A stretch of DNA of 64,000 nt from Fibrobacter sp. (GCA_024399035.1 JAKSID010000009.1:1-64000), one strand, 5' to 3'; shown: positions 48,322 to 57,457, counted from the first letter of the stretch. The notes: a model not told the origin generated them from the letters alone. Translations and numbers: made by a program.

Positions 48322-49329
48322 TTATAAAGCCAATGGCATCCAGGGCTTAACGACTTCTACAGAGGTCAGCTTGTTCTGACGGACGCGACGGATGGCCGCT
48401 GCTGCGATCATGGCGCCGTTGTCGGTGCTGAGGCTACGGTCGGGAATGCAGAACTTGATGCCGTGCTTGCCGCAGTAATCCTGCAGGCGGGTGCGGAGCC
48501 AGGAGTTTGCACTTACGCCGCCGCCAACCACCAGGGTCTTCATCTTGGTAATCTTGAGGGCGTTGATGGTCTTGGTCACCAGGCTGTCTACGATGGCGTC
48601 TTCCAGGGAGGCGCAGATGTCGCCCAGATTCTGCTGGATGTATTCCGGATCGTGAGTCTCGGTGTAGCGGAGGACTGCGGTCTTTAAACCGCTGAAGGAA
48701 AATTCGCAGTTGTCATGACCGCGGAGTGCGCGGGGAAAGTCTACGAACTTTCGGTTGCCGTTTGCACCCAGGCGGCTGATGGTGGCGCCTGCAGGGTACT
48801 TGAGGCCCAGCAGCTTACCGCACTTGTCGAAAGCTTCGCCTGCGGCGTCGTCGCGGGTTCGGCCAATGCTTGTGTACTTGAAGCCAGGTTCTTCCAGAAC
48901 CAGTTCCGTATGGCCGCCAGAAACGGTCAGCGTAAGGAAAGGCGGTTCAATATCGGGATTGCTAAGCCAGGCTGCTGCCAAGTGGCCTTCCAGGTGATTC
49001 ATACCGTAGGCAGGGATCTGCAAATCGCGGGCCAGGCCCTTTGCAAAGCTTGCACCCACAAGCAGCGGACCCATAAGGCCGGGGCCGGTGGTGTAGGCGA
49101 TGGCGTCGATATCACTCATCTTGATGCCCGCTTCCTTGACGGCGGCTTCTGCAACGGGCACAATCTTTTGCAGGTGTGCTCGTGCGGCGATTTCGGGAAC
49201 CACACCGCCATAGAGGGCGTGTTCGTCAATCTGGCTGTAAAGCGGGTTGGAAAGTACCTTGACGGGGTCGTCCTGCAGAATGGCGCAGGCGGTTTCGTCG
49301 CAGCTGGATTCAATACCTAACCAAATCAT
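48322..49329 (-). CDS. tsaD: tRNA N6-adenosine threonylcarbamoyltransferase
   Basis: Transfers the threonylcarbamoyl group to A37 of tRNAs reading ANN codons, with TsaB and TsaE. The 335-residue protein has the N-terminal GIESSCDETACAIL, the metal-binding HLEGH motif (standard HxExH), the SGGHTEL loop and the C-terminal VVGGGVSANSWLR. Length is standard. Its ATG overlaps the stop of the YbbR gene by four bases (ATGA). Confidence 0.96.
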   Translation of the reverse strand: MIWLGIESSCDETACAILQDDPVKVLSNPLYSQIDEHALYGGVVPEIAARAHLQKIVPVAEAAVKEAGIKMSDIDAIAYTTGPGLMGPLLVGASFAKGLARDLQIPAYGMNHLEGHLAAAWLSNPDIEPPFLTLTVSGGHTELVLEEPGFKYTSIGRTRDDAAGEAFDKCGKLLGLKYPAGATISRLGANGNRKFVDFPRALRGHDNCEFSFSGLKTAVLRYTETHDPEYIQQNLGDICASLEDAIVDSLVTKTINALKITKMKTLVVGGGVSANSWLRTRLQDYCGKHGIKFCIPDRSLSTDNGAMIAAAAIRRVRQNKLTSVEVVKPWMPLAL

Positions 49330-50354
49330 TTTCCCTTCTCCTGCTCGGTTGCAGCGGCGGTTTCTGCCGGTGCTGCGGGCTTTTCTGCAGGCTTTTCAAC
49401 CTTGGTCTGCAACTTGATCTTTTCGGGCTTGATTTGAATTGCCTTGATAGCCATGTCGCGGTTGATTTCGGGCGGCAAGATCAGCTTGACGGTGGGCGGC
49501 AGGCTATCTACGTCTTCAATTTCAAAACGGTTGTATTCCAGCACCAGCAAGATGTTGCTTGCGGCAATGGAGTCCAGAGCCTGCTTACCGCCGGTGATTT
49601 CTACAGAGACGGTGTCAGGATCCAGGTAGTACTTTGCCTTGTCGTAGAAACCAATAAGGTTTACGGGTACGCCGTTAAAGGACTTGGTGTCCATCTTCTG
49701 GATGTTCACAGAAACCTGGATGGTGGAGTCGCTGGGATTGACAAATGCGGGGAGTACGGAGAAGTCCAGGGGAACGTTGAACTTCTGGGAACTGTACAGG
49801 GAGTCAAAGATAATGGAATCCGTGGGAATATCGATAATGCGGGTCAGGGCGTTGCGTGCGCCAGAAACACTAAGCTCGTCGGGGGTGATGCGGGGCTGGT
49901 CTGCCAGCAGGTAACCCTGTGCGGCGTTAAACTGGATGTTGGGGCGAATGGGAACGTTTCTGGAAATTCGGGTATCCAGGTCCAGGTCGACAAAGAGCAA
50001 CTGGTTTTCCGGTTCCACAAAGCGTACATCGGGGAAACCGGGGGCAATAAAGTTCTTGCTGTCCAGGTGAATTCGGGTGCCACCAAGTTCTGCCTTCTGC
50101 AGGTCCACGATCATGGAAACAACATTGGGCTTGTTCTTGAACTGGTGCTGCAGACGGATCAAGTCCCAGGAACGGCCTTCGAGAGTGATGGGCAAGGTCT
50201 GCGGGGGCTTAGAAGCGACAGCCATGGTTTCGGGCAGTTTAACGAACTGCAGCGGGGCATCCAATTTAAGCTGGAAGTCCTTCTGTGAAATCACCAAGAA
50301 CCAAAGGGCGATGCCGAAGATCAGTGCTGTTATCTTTAATATGATGTTTCCCAT
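49326..50354 (-). CDS. YbbR-domain membrane-anchored protein
   Basis: A 342-residue protein with one N-terminal membrane helix (about 7-22, LKITALIFGIALWFLV) and repeated YbbR-like beta domains outside the membrane (about 30-300), each with strands of the form V-x-V-x-I-x-G and the L-x-V-x-G-P pattern in degenerate form. The C-terminus is a Pro/Ala/Lys/Glu linker. In Firmicutes, YbbR (CdaR) regulates the diadenylate cyclase CdaA. No cdaA is in the window, so that link is not shown. ATG 50354 places the helix correctly; upstream in-frame codons overlap the ftsX start. Confidence 0.8.
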   Translation of the reverse strand: MGNIILKITALIFGIALWFLVISQKDFQLKLDAPLQFVKLPETMAVASKPPQTLPITLEGRSWDLIRLQHQFKNKPNVVSMIVDLQKAELGGTRIHLDSKNFIAPGFPDVRFVEPENQLLFVDLDLDTRISRNVPIRPNIQFNAAQGYLLADQPRITPDELSVSGARNALTRIIDIPTDSIIFDSLYSSQKFNVPLDFSVLPAFVNPSDSTIQVSVNIQKMDTKSFNGVPVNLIGFYDKAKYYLDPDTVSVEITGGKQALDSIAASNILLVLEYNRFEIEDVDSLPPTVKLILPPEINRDMAIKAIQIKPEKIKLQTKVEKPAEKPAAPAETAAATEQEKGK

Positions 50355-50376
50355 AGTTGCCCCATAAAGAACTACT

Positions 50377-50400
50377 CTAAATTTAGTTATATTCACGGCG
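50377..50400. promoter_or_regulatory. divergent promoter region of ybbR-tsaD and ftsX
   Basis: CTAAATTTAG (50377-50386) is a palindrome that gives TAAATT on both strands. On the plus strand TATATT (50388-50393) ends 6 nt before the ftsX GTG at 50400, so a leaderless ftsX mRNA is predicted. On the minus strand TAAATT lies about 25 nt before the YbbR start. Confidence 0.4.
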
Positions 50401-51287
50401 TGCTTGGACAACTTGGCTATTTAATATCAGAATCTTTCCGCGGAATGCGTCAGCACCGAACGGTTATTTTGCCGTCGTTGGTGACTATTTTCCTTTGTTC
50501 CCTGTTATTGTCCGCGTCCTTCGTGGTTTTTGGCGGCGTGACCAAGGCTCTGTCTGCAGAAAAGAACCTTTATACGGTAGAAGCCTTTTTGCCTGATGGC
50601 GTAAGTGATGATTCCATTGCCGTTATCCGGAATCGACTGGAACATTTTAAGCGTATCGACGAAGTCTCCTTTGTGAGCGCCGATTCCGCCTTGGCTGATT
50701 TTAGAAACCACTTTTCTGGCGAGATGCTGGACCTTGTGGAAGGCAACCCTATTCCGGCCTTTTTTCGAGTGACTTTGGATAAGGAAAACCAGAACCCGGC
50801 GGACCTTGCGGATGTGCGAAACGCCTTGGCCAACGAGGGCCTTTTCGACGAAGTGCAGGCCCCTATCGAGTGGGTTGAAAAGATTGCCGCCTGGAAGTTT
50901 AGAATGATTTTCTGGCCCATTTGCGTTAGCGTTCTTTTGCTGATTACCTTGTCTTTGATTATCTGCAATTCCGTTCGACTTTCCTTGATGTCTCGCAAGC
51001 TCTTGGTGGAGAACATGAAGTATGCCGGCGGTAGCCATTTCTTTATCGAGTTCCCCTTTGTTTTGCAGGGCGTTATCCAGGGCTTTGTGGGTAGTTCCCT
51101 GGCTGTGATTTTGTTACTCGCCATTATTAGGGCCGTGGCCGAGGCTTTGCCTATCGTTGCTGCGAACCTTGGTGGACTTGGAATGATTCTCGCCTCCGTT
51201 ATCGTGCTGGTGACAGGCTTGTCTGGATACTTTAGCTTCCGTACGGTACGAGGATTCTTGACCATTAAACGAAACGAACAGGAATAG
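50400..51287 (+). CDS. ftsX: cell-division ABC-transporter-like membrane subunit FtsX
   Basis: Membrane part of FtsEX, which controls septal peptidoglycan hydrolases. The 295-residue protein has a cytoplasmic N-terminus, TM1 (about 23-45), a periplasmic domain (about 45-165, TVEAFLPDGVSDDSI) and three C-terminal helices with the permease-type SVRLSLMSRKLLVENMKYAGG. Start GTG 50400 has no ribosome site and fits a leaderless mRNA. ftsE is not adjacent; the next gene encodes an EnvC-like protein, the usual periplasmic partner. Confidence 0.93.
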   Translation: MLGQLGYLISESFRGMRQHRTVILPSLVTIFLCSLLLSASFVVFGGVTKALSAEKNLYTVEAFLPDGVSDDSIAVIRNRLEHFKRIDEVSFVSADSALADFRNHFSGEMLDLVEGNPIPAFFRVTLDKENQNPADLADVRNALANEGLFDEVQAPIEWVEKIAAWKFRMIFWPICVSVLLLITLSLIICNSVRLSLMSRKLLVENMKYAGGSHFFIEFPFVLQGVIQGFVGSSLAVILLLAIIRAVAEALPIVAANLGGLGMILASVIVLVTGLSGYFSFRTVRGFLTIKRNEQE

Positions 51288-51290
51288 TTC

Positions 51291-52685
51291 ATGCGCCTGT
51301 TTGCTTTGCTGACGAGTTTGTTTTTGAGCGTGGGGCTGGCTTGCGCCGCGCCCGCGAAAAATGCTGCTCCTGCGAAGAATGCTCCTGCGAAAACTGCGGC
51401 TCCGGCAAAATCGGCTCCTGCTAAAACAACTCCGGCAAAGTCGGCACCTTCTAAGAATGTTGCGCCTGCTAAGTCCAAGAGCAAGACCGACGCGCAAATT
51501 AACGAACAGAAAAACGCCCTTAAAAAGCTGGAGTCGGACCTGGCCAAAAAGCGTCAGGAGCTTGCCATGCTGGAAACGGAGGAAAGAGGTGTTCTGAATA
51601 CTATTTCCTTGCTGGACCAGAACCTGAACCAGACGAGAACCTACCTTCACGAGCTTGCCAAAAGCGAGAAGATGCTGGAGCTCGCCATTGGCCAGCTTTC
51701 AGCAGACATTGATTCTCTGGACCATAAGATCGAAGACCGCAAGGCGGTCATGCGAAAACGAATCCGTACTTTGTATGTAAACGGCCGCAGCAGTGAGGCC
51801 AAGGTTTTGTACAGCCTCCTGACTCAGGAAGGCAATCCCGAAAGACAAGTCTACTGGGTTCATCATATTCTGAATCAGGACCGTGATGAAATCGATTACC
51901 TGCTGGCTTTGATCCAGGAACGTGACGAAAAGAAACTGCAGGAACAGTCCCATTTGGCCGAATTGAAGCGTCTACAGTCCAAGAAGGCCGTGGAAGAAAA
52001 GGGCCTTGTTTCCCAGATGTCTGGCCAGGAAAAAATGCTCAAGTCCCTGAAGCAGGACCAGAACATGCAACGCCGCGCCCTGCAGGAATTCGAACAGAAC
52101 CAAAAGACCATGCTTGCTCTTATCAAGAAGTTGGAAGAGCGCCGCAAAAAGGAAATCGAAGAGGCCAAGAAGGCCGAGGCCGCCCGAAAGGCCCGCGAAA
52201 AGGCCGCCAAGGAAAAGAAGGGCAAGGGTGGCAAGACTCCGCCGACCGCACCGAAGGTTACCAAGCCCAAGGTCACCGTGGCCGAAAGTGTAAAGGGCCC
52301 CAAGTGCACTCCTCTTGAAGGTGATATCATTAGCCAGTACGGCCTGCAGGAACATCCGGTTCTCCACATTATGACCCGAAACCTGGGTGTTGAAATCCGC
52401 GGTAAGCGTGGCGCCTCTGTGCGTGCGGCGGCTGCGGGTACAGTGGTCATGGTTTCGGAAATTGACGGTCGTGGCCCCTCTGTGATTATTGAACATGAGG
52501 GTGGAACTTATTCCGTGTACGGTCATTTGAAGACGATTCGCGTTCAAGAGGGCAAAGAAGTCCGAAATTGCGAAGAAATTGGCATCGTAGGCGACGTTGC
52601 CTCGTTAAATGGAATTAAATTGTATTTCCAAGTTAGCGAAGGAACTCAAACAATCGATCCGCTGCAATGGTTGAAAACAAAATGA
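51291..52685 (+). CDS. EnvC-like murein hydrolase activator with degenerate LytM domain
   Basis: A 464-residue exported protein. A signal peptide (about 1-19) is followed by an Ala/Pro/Lys low-complexity stretch (about 20-63), a long coiled coil (about 65-235 and 240-315) and a C-terminal LytM/M23-fold domain (about 340-464). The zinc ligands of active M23 enzymes are mostly missing: the H-x3-D site reads NLGVE and the final HxH is LYF. The YGHL segment survives. Like E. coli EnvC it should activate amidases rather than cut the wall. It starts 3 bp after ftsX, matching the FtsEX-EnvC partnership, and overlaps holB by ATGA. Confidence 0.88.
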   Translation: MRLFALLTSLFLSVGLACAAPAKNAAPAKNAPAKTAAPAKSAPAKTTPAKSAPSKNVAPAKSKSKTDAQINEQKNALKKLESDLAKKRQELAMLETEERGVLNTISLLDQNLNQTRTYLHELAKSEKMLELAIGQLSADIDSLDHKIEDRKAVMRKRIRTLYVNGRSSEAKVLYSLLTQEGNPERQVYWVHHILNQDRDEIDYLLALIQERDEKKLQEQSHLAELKRLQSKKAVEEKGLVSQMSGQEKMLKSLKQDQNMQRRALQEFEQNQKTMLALIKKLEERRKKEIEEAKKAEAARKAREKAAKEKKGKGGKTPPTAPKVTKPKVTVAESVKGPKCTPLEGDIISQYGLQEHPVLHIMTRNLGVEIRGKRGASVRAAAAGTVVMVSEIDGRGPSVIIEHEGGTYSVYGHLKTIRVQEGKEVRNCEEIGIVGDVASLNGIKLYFQVSEGTQTIDPLQWLKTK

Positions 52686-53806
52686 TCCAGTACTCTTTAA
52701 ATGGTCCGGTCTCTCAGGAACGTGCACGCATCAGGCTTATGTCCGCCCTGCGTGAAAACCGCTTTCCTCAGTCCATTTTGATTGACGGCCCTGCTGGTAT
52801 CGGCAAAAAGGCTTTGGCTATGGAAATTGCCAAGGCATTGCAGTGTTCCGACCCCAATGTGCGCCCCTGCGGCCATTGCTTTGGCTGCCGTATGGCTATG
52901 GACAGCGGTGCCACCGATAGTTGGGTGATTCCCCTGGATACCAAGGAAGCCCACGCCAAGAGTGCCGACGAGGTTTCTGCCGGCAGCACCGCCAAGACTG
53001 TTGAAGATTTTAAGAAGACCTACATCGAGGAGATTCAGAAGAATCCCTACCGTGTGGACATTTTCGGCACCAGCGCCTTTATTTCGGTGGACTTGATCCG
53101 TTCTATGACGGGCAGTTTCGCCATGAAGGGCGACCGCATCCGCGTGGTGATAATTGCCGAGGCCGACCGCATGAACGAGGCCGCCTCCAACGCATTCCTC
53201 AAGACTTTGGAAGACGTTCCGCCTGACACCTACTTTATTTTGACCACCTCCTCCCGCGAAAAGATGCTGCAGACCATCCGCTCCCGTTGCCTGGCCCTGC
53301 ACTTGCTGCCCCTGACCGACGAGGAAGTCCGCAGCGAGGCTTTGAAGGTGGGTGGTGAAGAGTTTGATGAAGAATCCTTGACCGATGACGTGGTTGGCCT
53401 TTCTGTAGGCTCCCCGGGCAAGGCGCTCTACTATGCCCAGCATGGTTCCGAATGGTGCAAGCTGGCTTCTGATTTTGTGCGCAAGTCCCTGCAGCAGGAC
53501 TACACGGACTTGTTCTTTAAGCTGAAGGATTCCACTCTGGACGAAGCCTACGAGGCAAACCGATTCCTGGAAGTGCTTTCCTTTTTGATTGCGGACCTGC
53601 TGAGAGCCCAGGCGGACGCACCGTTGCGCTTGCCCCAGACGACTCTGAACGTGGGCCTTGAGAATTTCTCGAGGGTCAATGCGACCGCCCTGGAACTGGC
53701 CCTGGTGACCGTTCAGGAGACGATGTCCCGCATTGAATCCCGCCGCGTGACTGCAAGCATGTGCCTGCAGAACCTGGCCATAAAACTTTTTGAAGGCTAC
53801 AAGTAA
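52682..53806 (+). CDS. holB: DNA polymerase III delta-prime subunit
   Basis: Clamp-loader subunit of the replicative polymerase. The 374-residue AAA+ protein has a P-loop GPAGIGKKALA, a zinc-binding C-x2-C-x4-C-like cluster (CGHCFGC with an upstream Cys), the Walker-B region VVIIAEADRMNEAASNAFLKTLED and the SRC motif in IRSRCLALHLLPL. The intact Lys in the P-loop is common outside the gamma-proteobacteria. ATG 52682 overlaps the EnvC stop (ATGA); ATG 52667 would add five residues. The stop shares one base with the recJ start (TAATG). Confidence 0.9.
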   Translation: MIQYSLNGPVSQERARIRLMSALRENRFPQSILIDGPAGIGKKALAMEIAKALQCSDPNVRPCGHCFGCRMAMDSGATDSWVIPLDTKEAHAKSADEVSAGSTAKTVEDFKKTYIEEIQKNPYRVDIFGTSAFISVDLIRSMTGSFAMKGDRIRVVIIAEADRMNEAASNAFLKTLEDVPPDTYFILTTSSREKMLQTIRSRCLALHLLPLTDEEVRSEALKVGGEEFDEESLTDDVVGLSVGSPGKALYYAQHGSEWCKLASDFVRKSLQQDYTDLFFKLKDSTLDEAYEANRFLEVLSFLIADLLRAQADAPLRLPQTTLNVGLENFSRVNATALELALVTVQETMSRIESRRVTASMCLQNLAIKLFEGYK

Positions 53807-55554
53807 TGGAACTTTGTTCTACAGACGAACATCTGGCTTCTGCGCTTGCTCATGGCCTTAAAATCCCGCACCTGGTGGCACGTTTCCTGGTGTCCCGCGG
53901 AATCCGTACGCTGTCCGAGGCGCACCATATGTTGTGCGGTAGTGTAGACGATATTCTTGATCCGTTCCTGATGCTTGGAATGGAAGACGCTGTACGCTGG
54001 TTCCTGGACGTTCGCGCCAAGGGCGAAAAGGTTTTCATTTTTGGCGACTACGATCTTGACGGTATGACTGCCGTGACCTTGATGACCAAGGCCTGCGAAG
54101 ATCTGGGTGTGCCTACGGATTGGCGCTTGCCCAACCGATTTGGTGACGGCTATGGCCTTTCTTTTTCTGCCGTAGATGAACTGTACCAGGCGGGCGCCCG
54201 TTACGTGGTGACCGTGGATACGGGCATTACGGCCAATGCAGAAATTGCCCGCGCCAAGGAACTTGGAATGGCGGTTATGGTAATCGACCATCACCAGCCC
54301 TCCGGCGAAGGCTTGCCGCCTTGCGATGTTTTGCTGGACCCGCACCAGGAGGGGGATTCTTATCCCAATTCCGAATTGTGCGGTGTGGGTGTAGCCTATA
54401 AGTTCCTGTGCGCTCTGTATTCCCGACTGGGAATGCCTATGCCCGAAAAGTTCCTGGATCTTGTGGCCTTGGGAACCTTGGCTGACTTGGTCCAGATGAC
54501 TCCCGAGAACAGGGCCTTTACGAAGTTTGGCCTTAAGGCTTTGCAGCACAGTTGCTGGCCTGGCCTGCAGGAAATGTATTCCGCATTGATGAAACCCCAC
54601 AGCACCGTGGGCGGCATCGATGTGATGTACAAGATTGCTCCGCTTTTGAATGCGCCTGGCCGTATGGAAAGCCCGGACCCGGCATTGAAACTTTTGCTGA
54701 GCCCCAACCGCGCCACGGCAAATGCGCTGCTTGCAGAACTGAAGGATTGGAATGCCCGCCGTAAGCAGAAGGAAGCCGAGATTACGGACATGGCCATGGA
54801 ACAGGTTAAACTGGTTTATGGCGAAACCATTCCCAAGGTCATTGTGGTGGCTGGTGAAAAATGGCACGTAGGTGTGATTGGAATTGTGGCTGCAAAGCTT
54901 GCCCAGGAATTCCATCGTCCGGCGGCAGTGCTTTCTGTGTGCGAAGGCATGGCTCACGCCAGTGCCCGTGCTGTGCCTGGCTTTAACTGGCACAAGGCTC
55001 TGTTCGAGTCCAGAGATTTATTCGACCGTTGGGGCGGTCACGCAAACGCCGCCGGCTTCTCCCTGTCTGCGGACAAGGTGGACGAGCTCCGTAAGCGTCT
55101 CGACGATTCTGCTATCGCCCAAGGCTACACCGGCGAAGAAGAAATCGTTACCGAAGAATACCCCTACGACATCCAGGTGGCCCTGCACGAACTTGTGGTA
55201 GAAACCAACCAGTATATGCCTGTAGGCGATCGCCCTGCTGGCGCTCCAGTTCCGCAGTTGATTTCTGTGTTGGATTTCTTCGACCAGCTGGAACCCTTTG
55301 GCGGCAATTTCCCGTACCCCACATTCCGCGCAGACAATATCCGCGTTCACCGCATGCGTGAAATTCGCGGCGGGCATTTGCAGATGGATATTTCCCAGGC
55401 AGGCAGCCGCGTGTTCCCGGCCATTGCCTTCGGCCTCCGCAAGAGCAAGGCTTTGCTGGGCAAGTCCAAATCGGTGTCTGTGGTCTTTGAACCTACGTGG
55501 AATTACTTTAACGACAAAAAGTCGTTGCAACTTTGCATTAAGGCTATCGAGTAG
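53806..55554 (+). CDS. recJ: single-stranded-DNA-specific 5'-3' exonuclease
   Basis: DHH-superfamily nuclease of recombination and mismatch/base-excision repair. The 582-residue protein has the metal motifs I (FGDYDLDG), II-III with the DHH signature VIDHHQP, and the DHHA1 domain (GGHANAAGFSL, motif V-VI), plus a C-terminal OB-like region (about 460-580). All catalytic residues appear intact. It is coupled to holB by TAATG and followed after 9 bp by a small TonB-C-like gene. Confidence 0.96.
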   Translation: MELCSTDEHLASALAHGLKIPHLVARFLVSRGIRTLSEAHHMLCGSVDDILDPFLMLGMEDAVRWFLDVRAKGEKVFIFGDYDLDGMTAVTLMTKACEDLGVPTDWRLPNRFGDGYGLSFSAVDELYQAGARYVVTVDTGITANAEIARAKELGMAVMVIDHHQPSGEGLPPCDVLLDPHQEGDSYPNSELCGVGVAYKFLCALYSRLGMPMPEKFLDLVALGTLADLVQMTPENRAFTKFGLKALQHSCWPGLQEMYSALMKPHSTVGGIDVMYKIAPLLNAPGRMESPDPALKLLLSPNRATANALLAELKDWNARRKQKEAEITDMAMEQVKLVYGETIPKVIVVAGEKWHVGVIGIVAAKLAQEFHRPAAVLSVCEGMAHASARAVPGFNWHKALFESRDLFDRWGGHANAAGFSLSADKVDELRKRLDDSAIAQGYTGEEEIVTEEYPYDIQVALHELVVETNQYMPVGDRPAGAPVPQLISVLDFFDQLEPFGGNFPYPTFRADNIRVHRMREIRGGHLQMDISQAGSRVFPAIAFGLRKSKALLGKSKSVSVVFEPTWNYFNDKKSLQLCIKAIE

Positions 55555-55563
55555 CAGGTTCCT

Positions 55564-56100
55564 ATGATTTGGCGTAACCTTCCGTTGCTTTTGCTGGCGC
55601 TGGTGTTCATTACACTGGGTTCAGTCCTGTTTGTGAAGGCCCCCCAGCATCCGTTGCGTCCGCGGCAAGCAGTCGAGGCTGCAGTGCCTGAACCAGAAGA
55701 GGTGATTCCACCTTCCTTTGCCGGGCGAATGGAAATGCCTTCCATCGACAACCTGTATGTTCTGGATAACTCCGCCGGTCGAGACCTGCAGCAGTTCCAG
55801 CGCTTTTTGCAGGGCCGTGCCGCGGGCTTGCATTGGGTCGCCTCAGAACATTTCAAGAACGAAAAGTCCCAGGCCAAACATCACAAGAAGCATTCGGTCA
55901 AGGACGTGTACATGGGACTAAAGCTTTCCATTGATTCTACGGGAACTATCGCGCCCACCATTTTGTTCTGCAACACCAAGGACCAGGAATTTTCTGACCT
56001 TGTGCTTAAGCATATCAATACTTTCTGGAAATACCCGCGGGGCACCACGGGTAAGTTTGTTGTCTGGATGCCTATCCTCTGGCGCGCGGACTGGAAATAG
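55564..56100 (+). CDS. membrane-anchored protein with TonB/AgmX-like C-terminal domain
   Basis: A 178-residue protein with one N-terminal membrane helix (about 5-25), a proline/glutamate-rich linker, and a C-terminal half (about 115-178) reading LKLSIDSTGTIAPTIL, then helix and a final W-x-YP strand. This is the TonB-C/AgmX pattern seen more fully in the protein ending at 31713. It lacks neighbouring channel genes here, so it may work with a remote ExbB/TolQ module or be purely structural. Family assignment is by pattern and tentative. Confidence 0.55.
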   Translation: MIWRNLPLLLLALVFITLGSVLFVKAPQHPLRPRQAVEAAVPEPEEVIPPSFAGRMEMPSIDNLYVLDNSAGRDLQQFQRFLQGRAAGLHWVASEHFKNEKSQAKHHKKHSVKDVYMGLKLSIDSTGTIAPTILFCNTKDQEFSDLVLKHINTFWKYPRGTTGKFVVWMPILWRADWK

Positions 56101-56131
56101 ACGAACGTTCGGATGCAGTTAAAAAAAGAAA

Positions 56132-56165
56132 CCCGGGAGCATTACTCTCGGGCTTTAAATTTTTC
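56132..56165 (+). terminator. terminator after the ftsX-recJ gene run
   Basis: CCCGGGAG (56132-56139) pairs with CTCTCGGG (56145-56152; one G-U), preceded by A7 and followed by CTTTAAATTTTT. A palindrome CGAACGTTCG (56102-56111) precedes it. Confidence 0.75.
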
Positions 56166-56194
56166 GGACGGCGTCCGCAGGCAGAGCAAGACTA

Positions 56195-56632
56195 TTAAGC
56201 CTTAAGGATTGCCAGCAACTGTTCGGCCTTCTTTTCGATCAGGATGAAGGCTTCGAACATGCGGGCTTCACGCCACTTGATCAGGTACTTGGCGCGCCAT
56301 TCGTCGGCTACCATTTCAGTGTCTTCGTGGCAGCCGTCCTTTTCCTTTTCGTTCTTGTACCATTCTTCCTTCTTGATTTCCTTGATCATGTCGCCCATTT
56401 CTGCGGCCGGCTGCAGGGAGCCCTTGCAGAGGAGCAATGCGCGGAGGTTGTCCAAAAGGATTTCGTCGGTAGGTTCGTCGGCGTCGTCGCGGGCGCAGTC
56501 CCAGATTTCACCACGGTGACGTTCGGTCCAGCCCATGAGGTGCTGTTCAGTCTTCTGCAGTTCGCCCTTGGCCAGCTTTTCTTCGACGGCTTCGCGGGGG
56601 TAGTAGATGCTATTCGGATAGAAATCAATCAT
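56195..56632 (-). CDS. protein of unknown function, 145 residues
   Basis: A soluble, charged, helical protein without signal peptide (MIDFYPNSIYYPREAVEEKL start; several D/E-rich patches; three cysteines). No motif recognised. TGAGGT precedes ATG 56632. It follows tRNA-Leu on the same strand by 30 bp. Conservation would be needed to assign a role; the codon use looks like the neighbours, so it is likely a real gene. Confidence 0.65.
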   Translation of the reverse strand: MIDFYPNSIYYPREAVEEKLAKGELQKTEQHLMGWTERHRGEIWDCARDDADEPTDEILLDNLRALLLCKGSLQPAAEMGDMIKEIKKEEWYKNEKEKDGCHEDTEMVADEWRAKYLIKWREARMFEAFILIEKKAEQLLAILKA

Positions 56633-56661
56633 GGTGACCTCAGAAAGTTTTGCTCAATTAA

Positions 56662-56744
<83 letters not shown>

Positions 56745-56783
56745 AGGTGTTGAGCGTGGTACAAATATACAAAAAAATGGCAG

Positions 56784-57371
56784 CTATCTATAAAGAATGT
56801 AAAATATATCGATCAAGTTGATTCTTGCAAACCAGCCGATGCCTTTTCGCTTGTTGGTTATTTCAAACTGAGCGCCGCCTGATAGTAATACGTGAGGAAA
56901 TTGCAGTTCTAAACCAAGCTCCTGACCCCAGCCCGCTTCGTCCATGTGCCACTTGTCATTCTTCTTGTACAGCCACCATTCGAATACGTGGGACTCGAAA
57001 ACAGAAAGTTTGAAAGGTTTATAATCTAAAAATTGGTAGCCAAGTTCGCCAGAGGCTAAAAATGCAAGAGAAATCATCAGCAATGCGATGTCTTCTCTTG
57101 TATTTTCTAATATTCCTATAAGCATCGCGGGAACTGTGACTATGGGAGCTCCCAACGAAACTGGCTGTGAGTCGTACTCGCCCTCATTGTAGCCTGTTCG
57201 AATATCAAATCTGAGCAAGTTGACACCCAAATGACCACCATTCCCTATGCGAATTTCAAAAGCGCTGGTTTCTATGCGCCCAAGAGAAGAGTATCCCGCA
57301 CCAACTGAGTAAAGGGCATCAGCGAATGCACCCGCCACAGCAAACAAGATAATGACTAGGATTTTTCTCAT
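56784..57371 (-). CDS. exported beta-rich protein of unknown function
   Basis: A 195-residue protein with a signal peptide (about 1-17, GAFA). The rest alternates as in small outer-membrane barrels (LYSVGAGYSSLG, AFEIRIGNGGHLGVNLLRFDI) with a hydrophobic helical insert (about 80-110). It ends in IFYILYR, without a classical terminal phenylalanine. TATACT on the minus strand ends 7 nt before ATG 57371 and there is no ribosome site. I do not recognise a family. Confidence 0.6.
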   Translation of the reverse strand: MRKILVIILFAVAGAFADALYSVGAGYSSLGRIETSAFEIRIGNGGHLGVNLLRFDIRTGYNEGEYDSQPVSLGAPIVTVPAMLIGILENTREDIALLMISLAFLASGELGYQFLDYKPFKLSVFESHVFEWWLYKKNDKWHMDEAGWGQELGLELQFPHVLLSGGAQFEITNKRKGIGWFARINLIDIFYILYR

Positions 57372-57390
57372 TAGGTTAAGTATAGAAAAT

Positions 57391-57415
57391 AAAAAAAGCC
57401 GAGCCGAAGCTCGAC
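57391..57415 (-). terminator. intrinsic terminator with TTCG tetraloop
   Basis: On the minus strand GTCGAGC, TTCG and GCTCGGC are followed by seven T residues. It lies downstream of the gpmI fragment (57465) as if it were that fragment's original terminator. Confidence 0.8.
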
Positions 57416-57430
57416 CTTTTTCAAAGGGTA

Positions 57431-57457
57431 ATCCCGGATCAAGTCCGGGATGACATC
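57431..57457 (-). repeat. dispersed GTCATCCCGGA repeat
   Basis: ATCCCGGA, TCAAG and TCCGGGAT then GACATCC: on the minus strand GGATGTCATCCCGGACTTGA. It belongs to the same family as the copies at 4154, 6182, 14342 and 46860. Confidence 0.65.
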
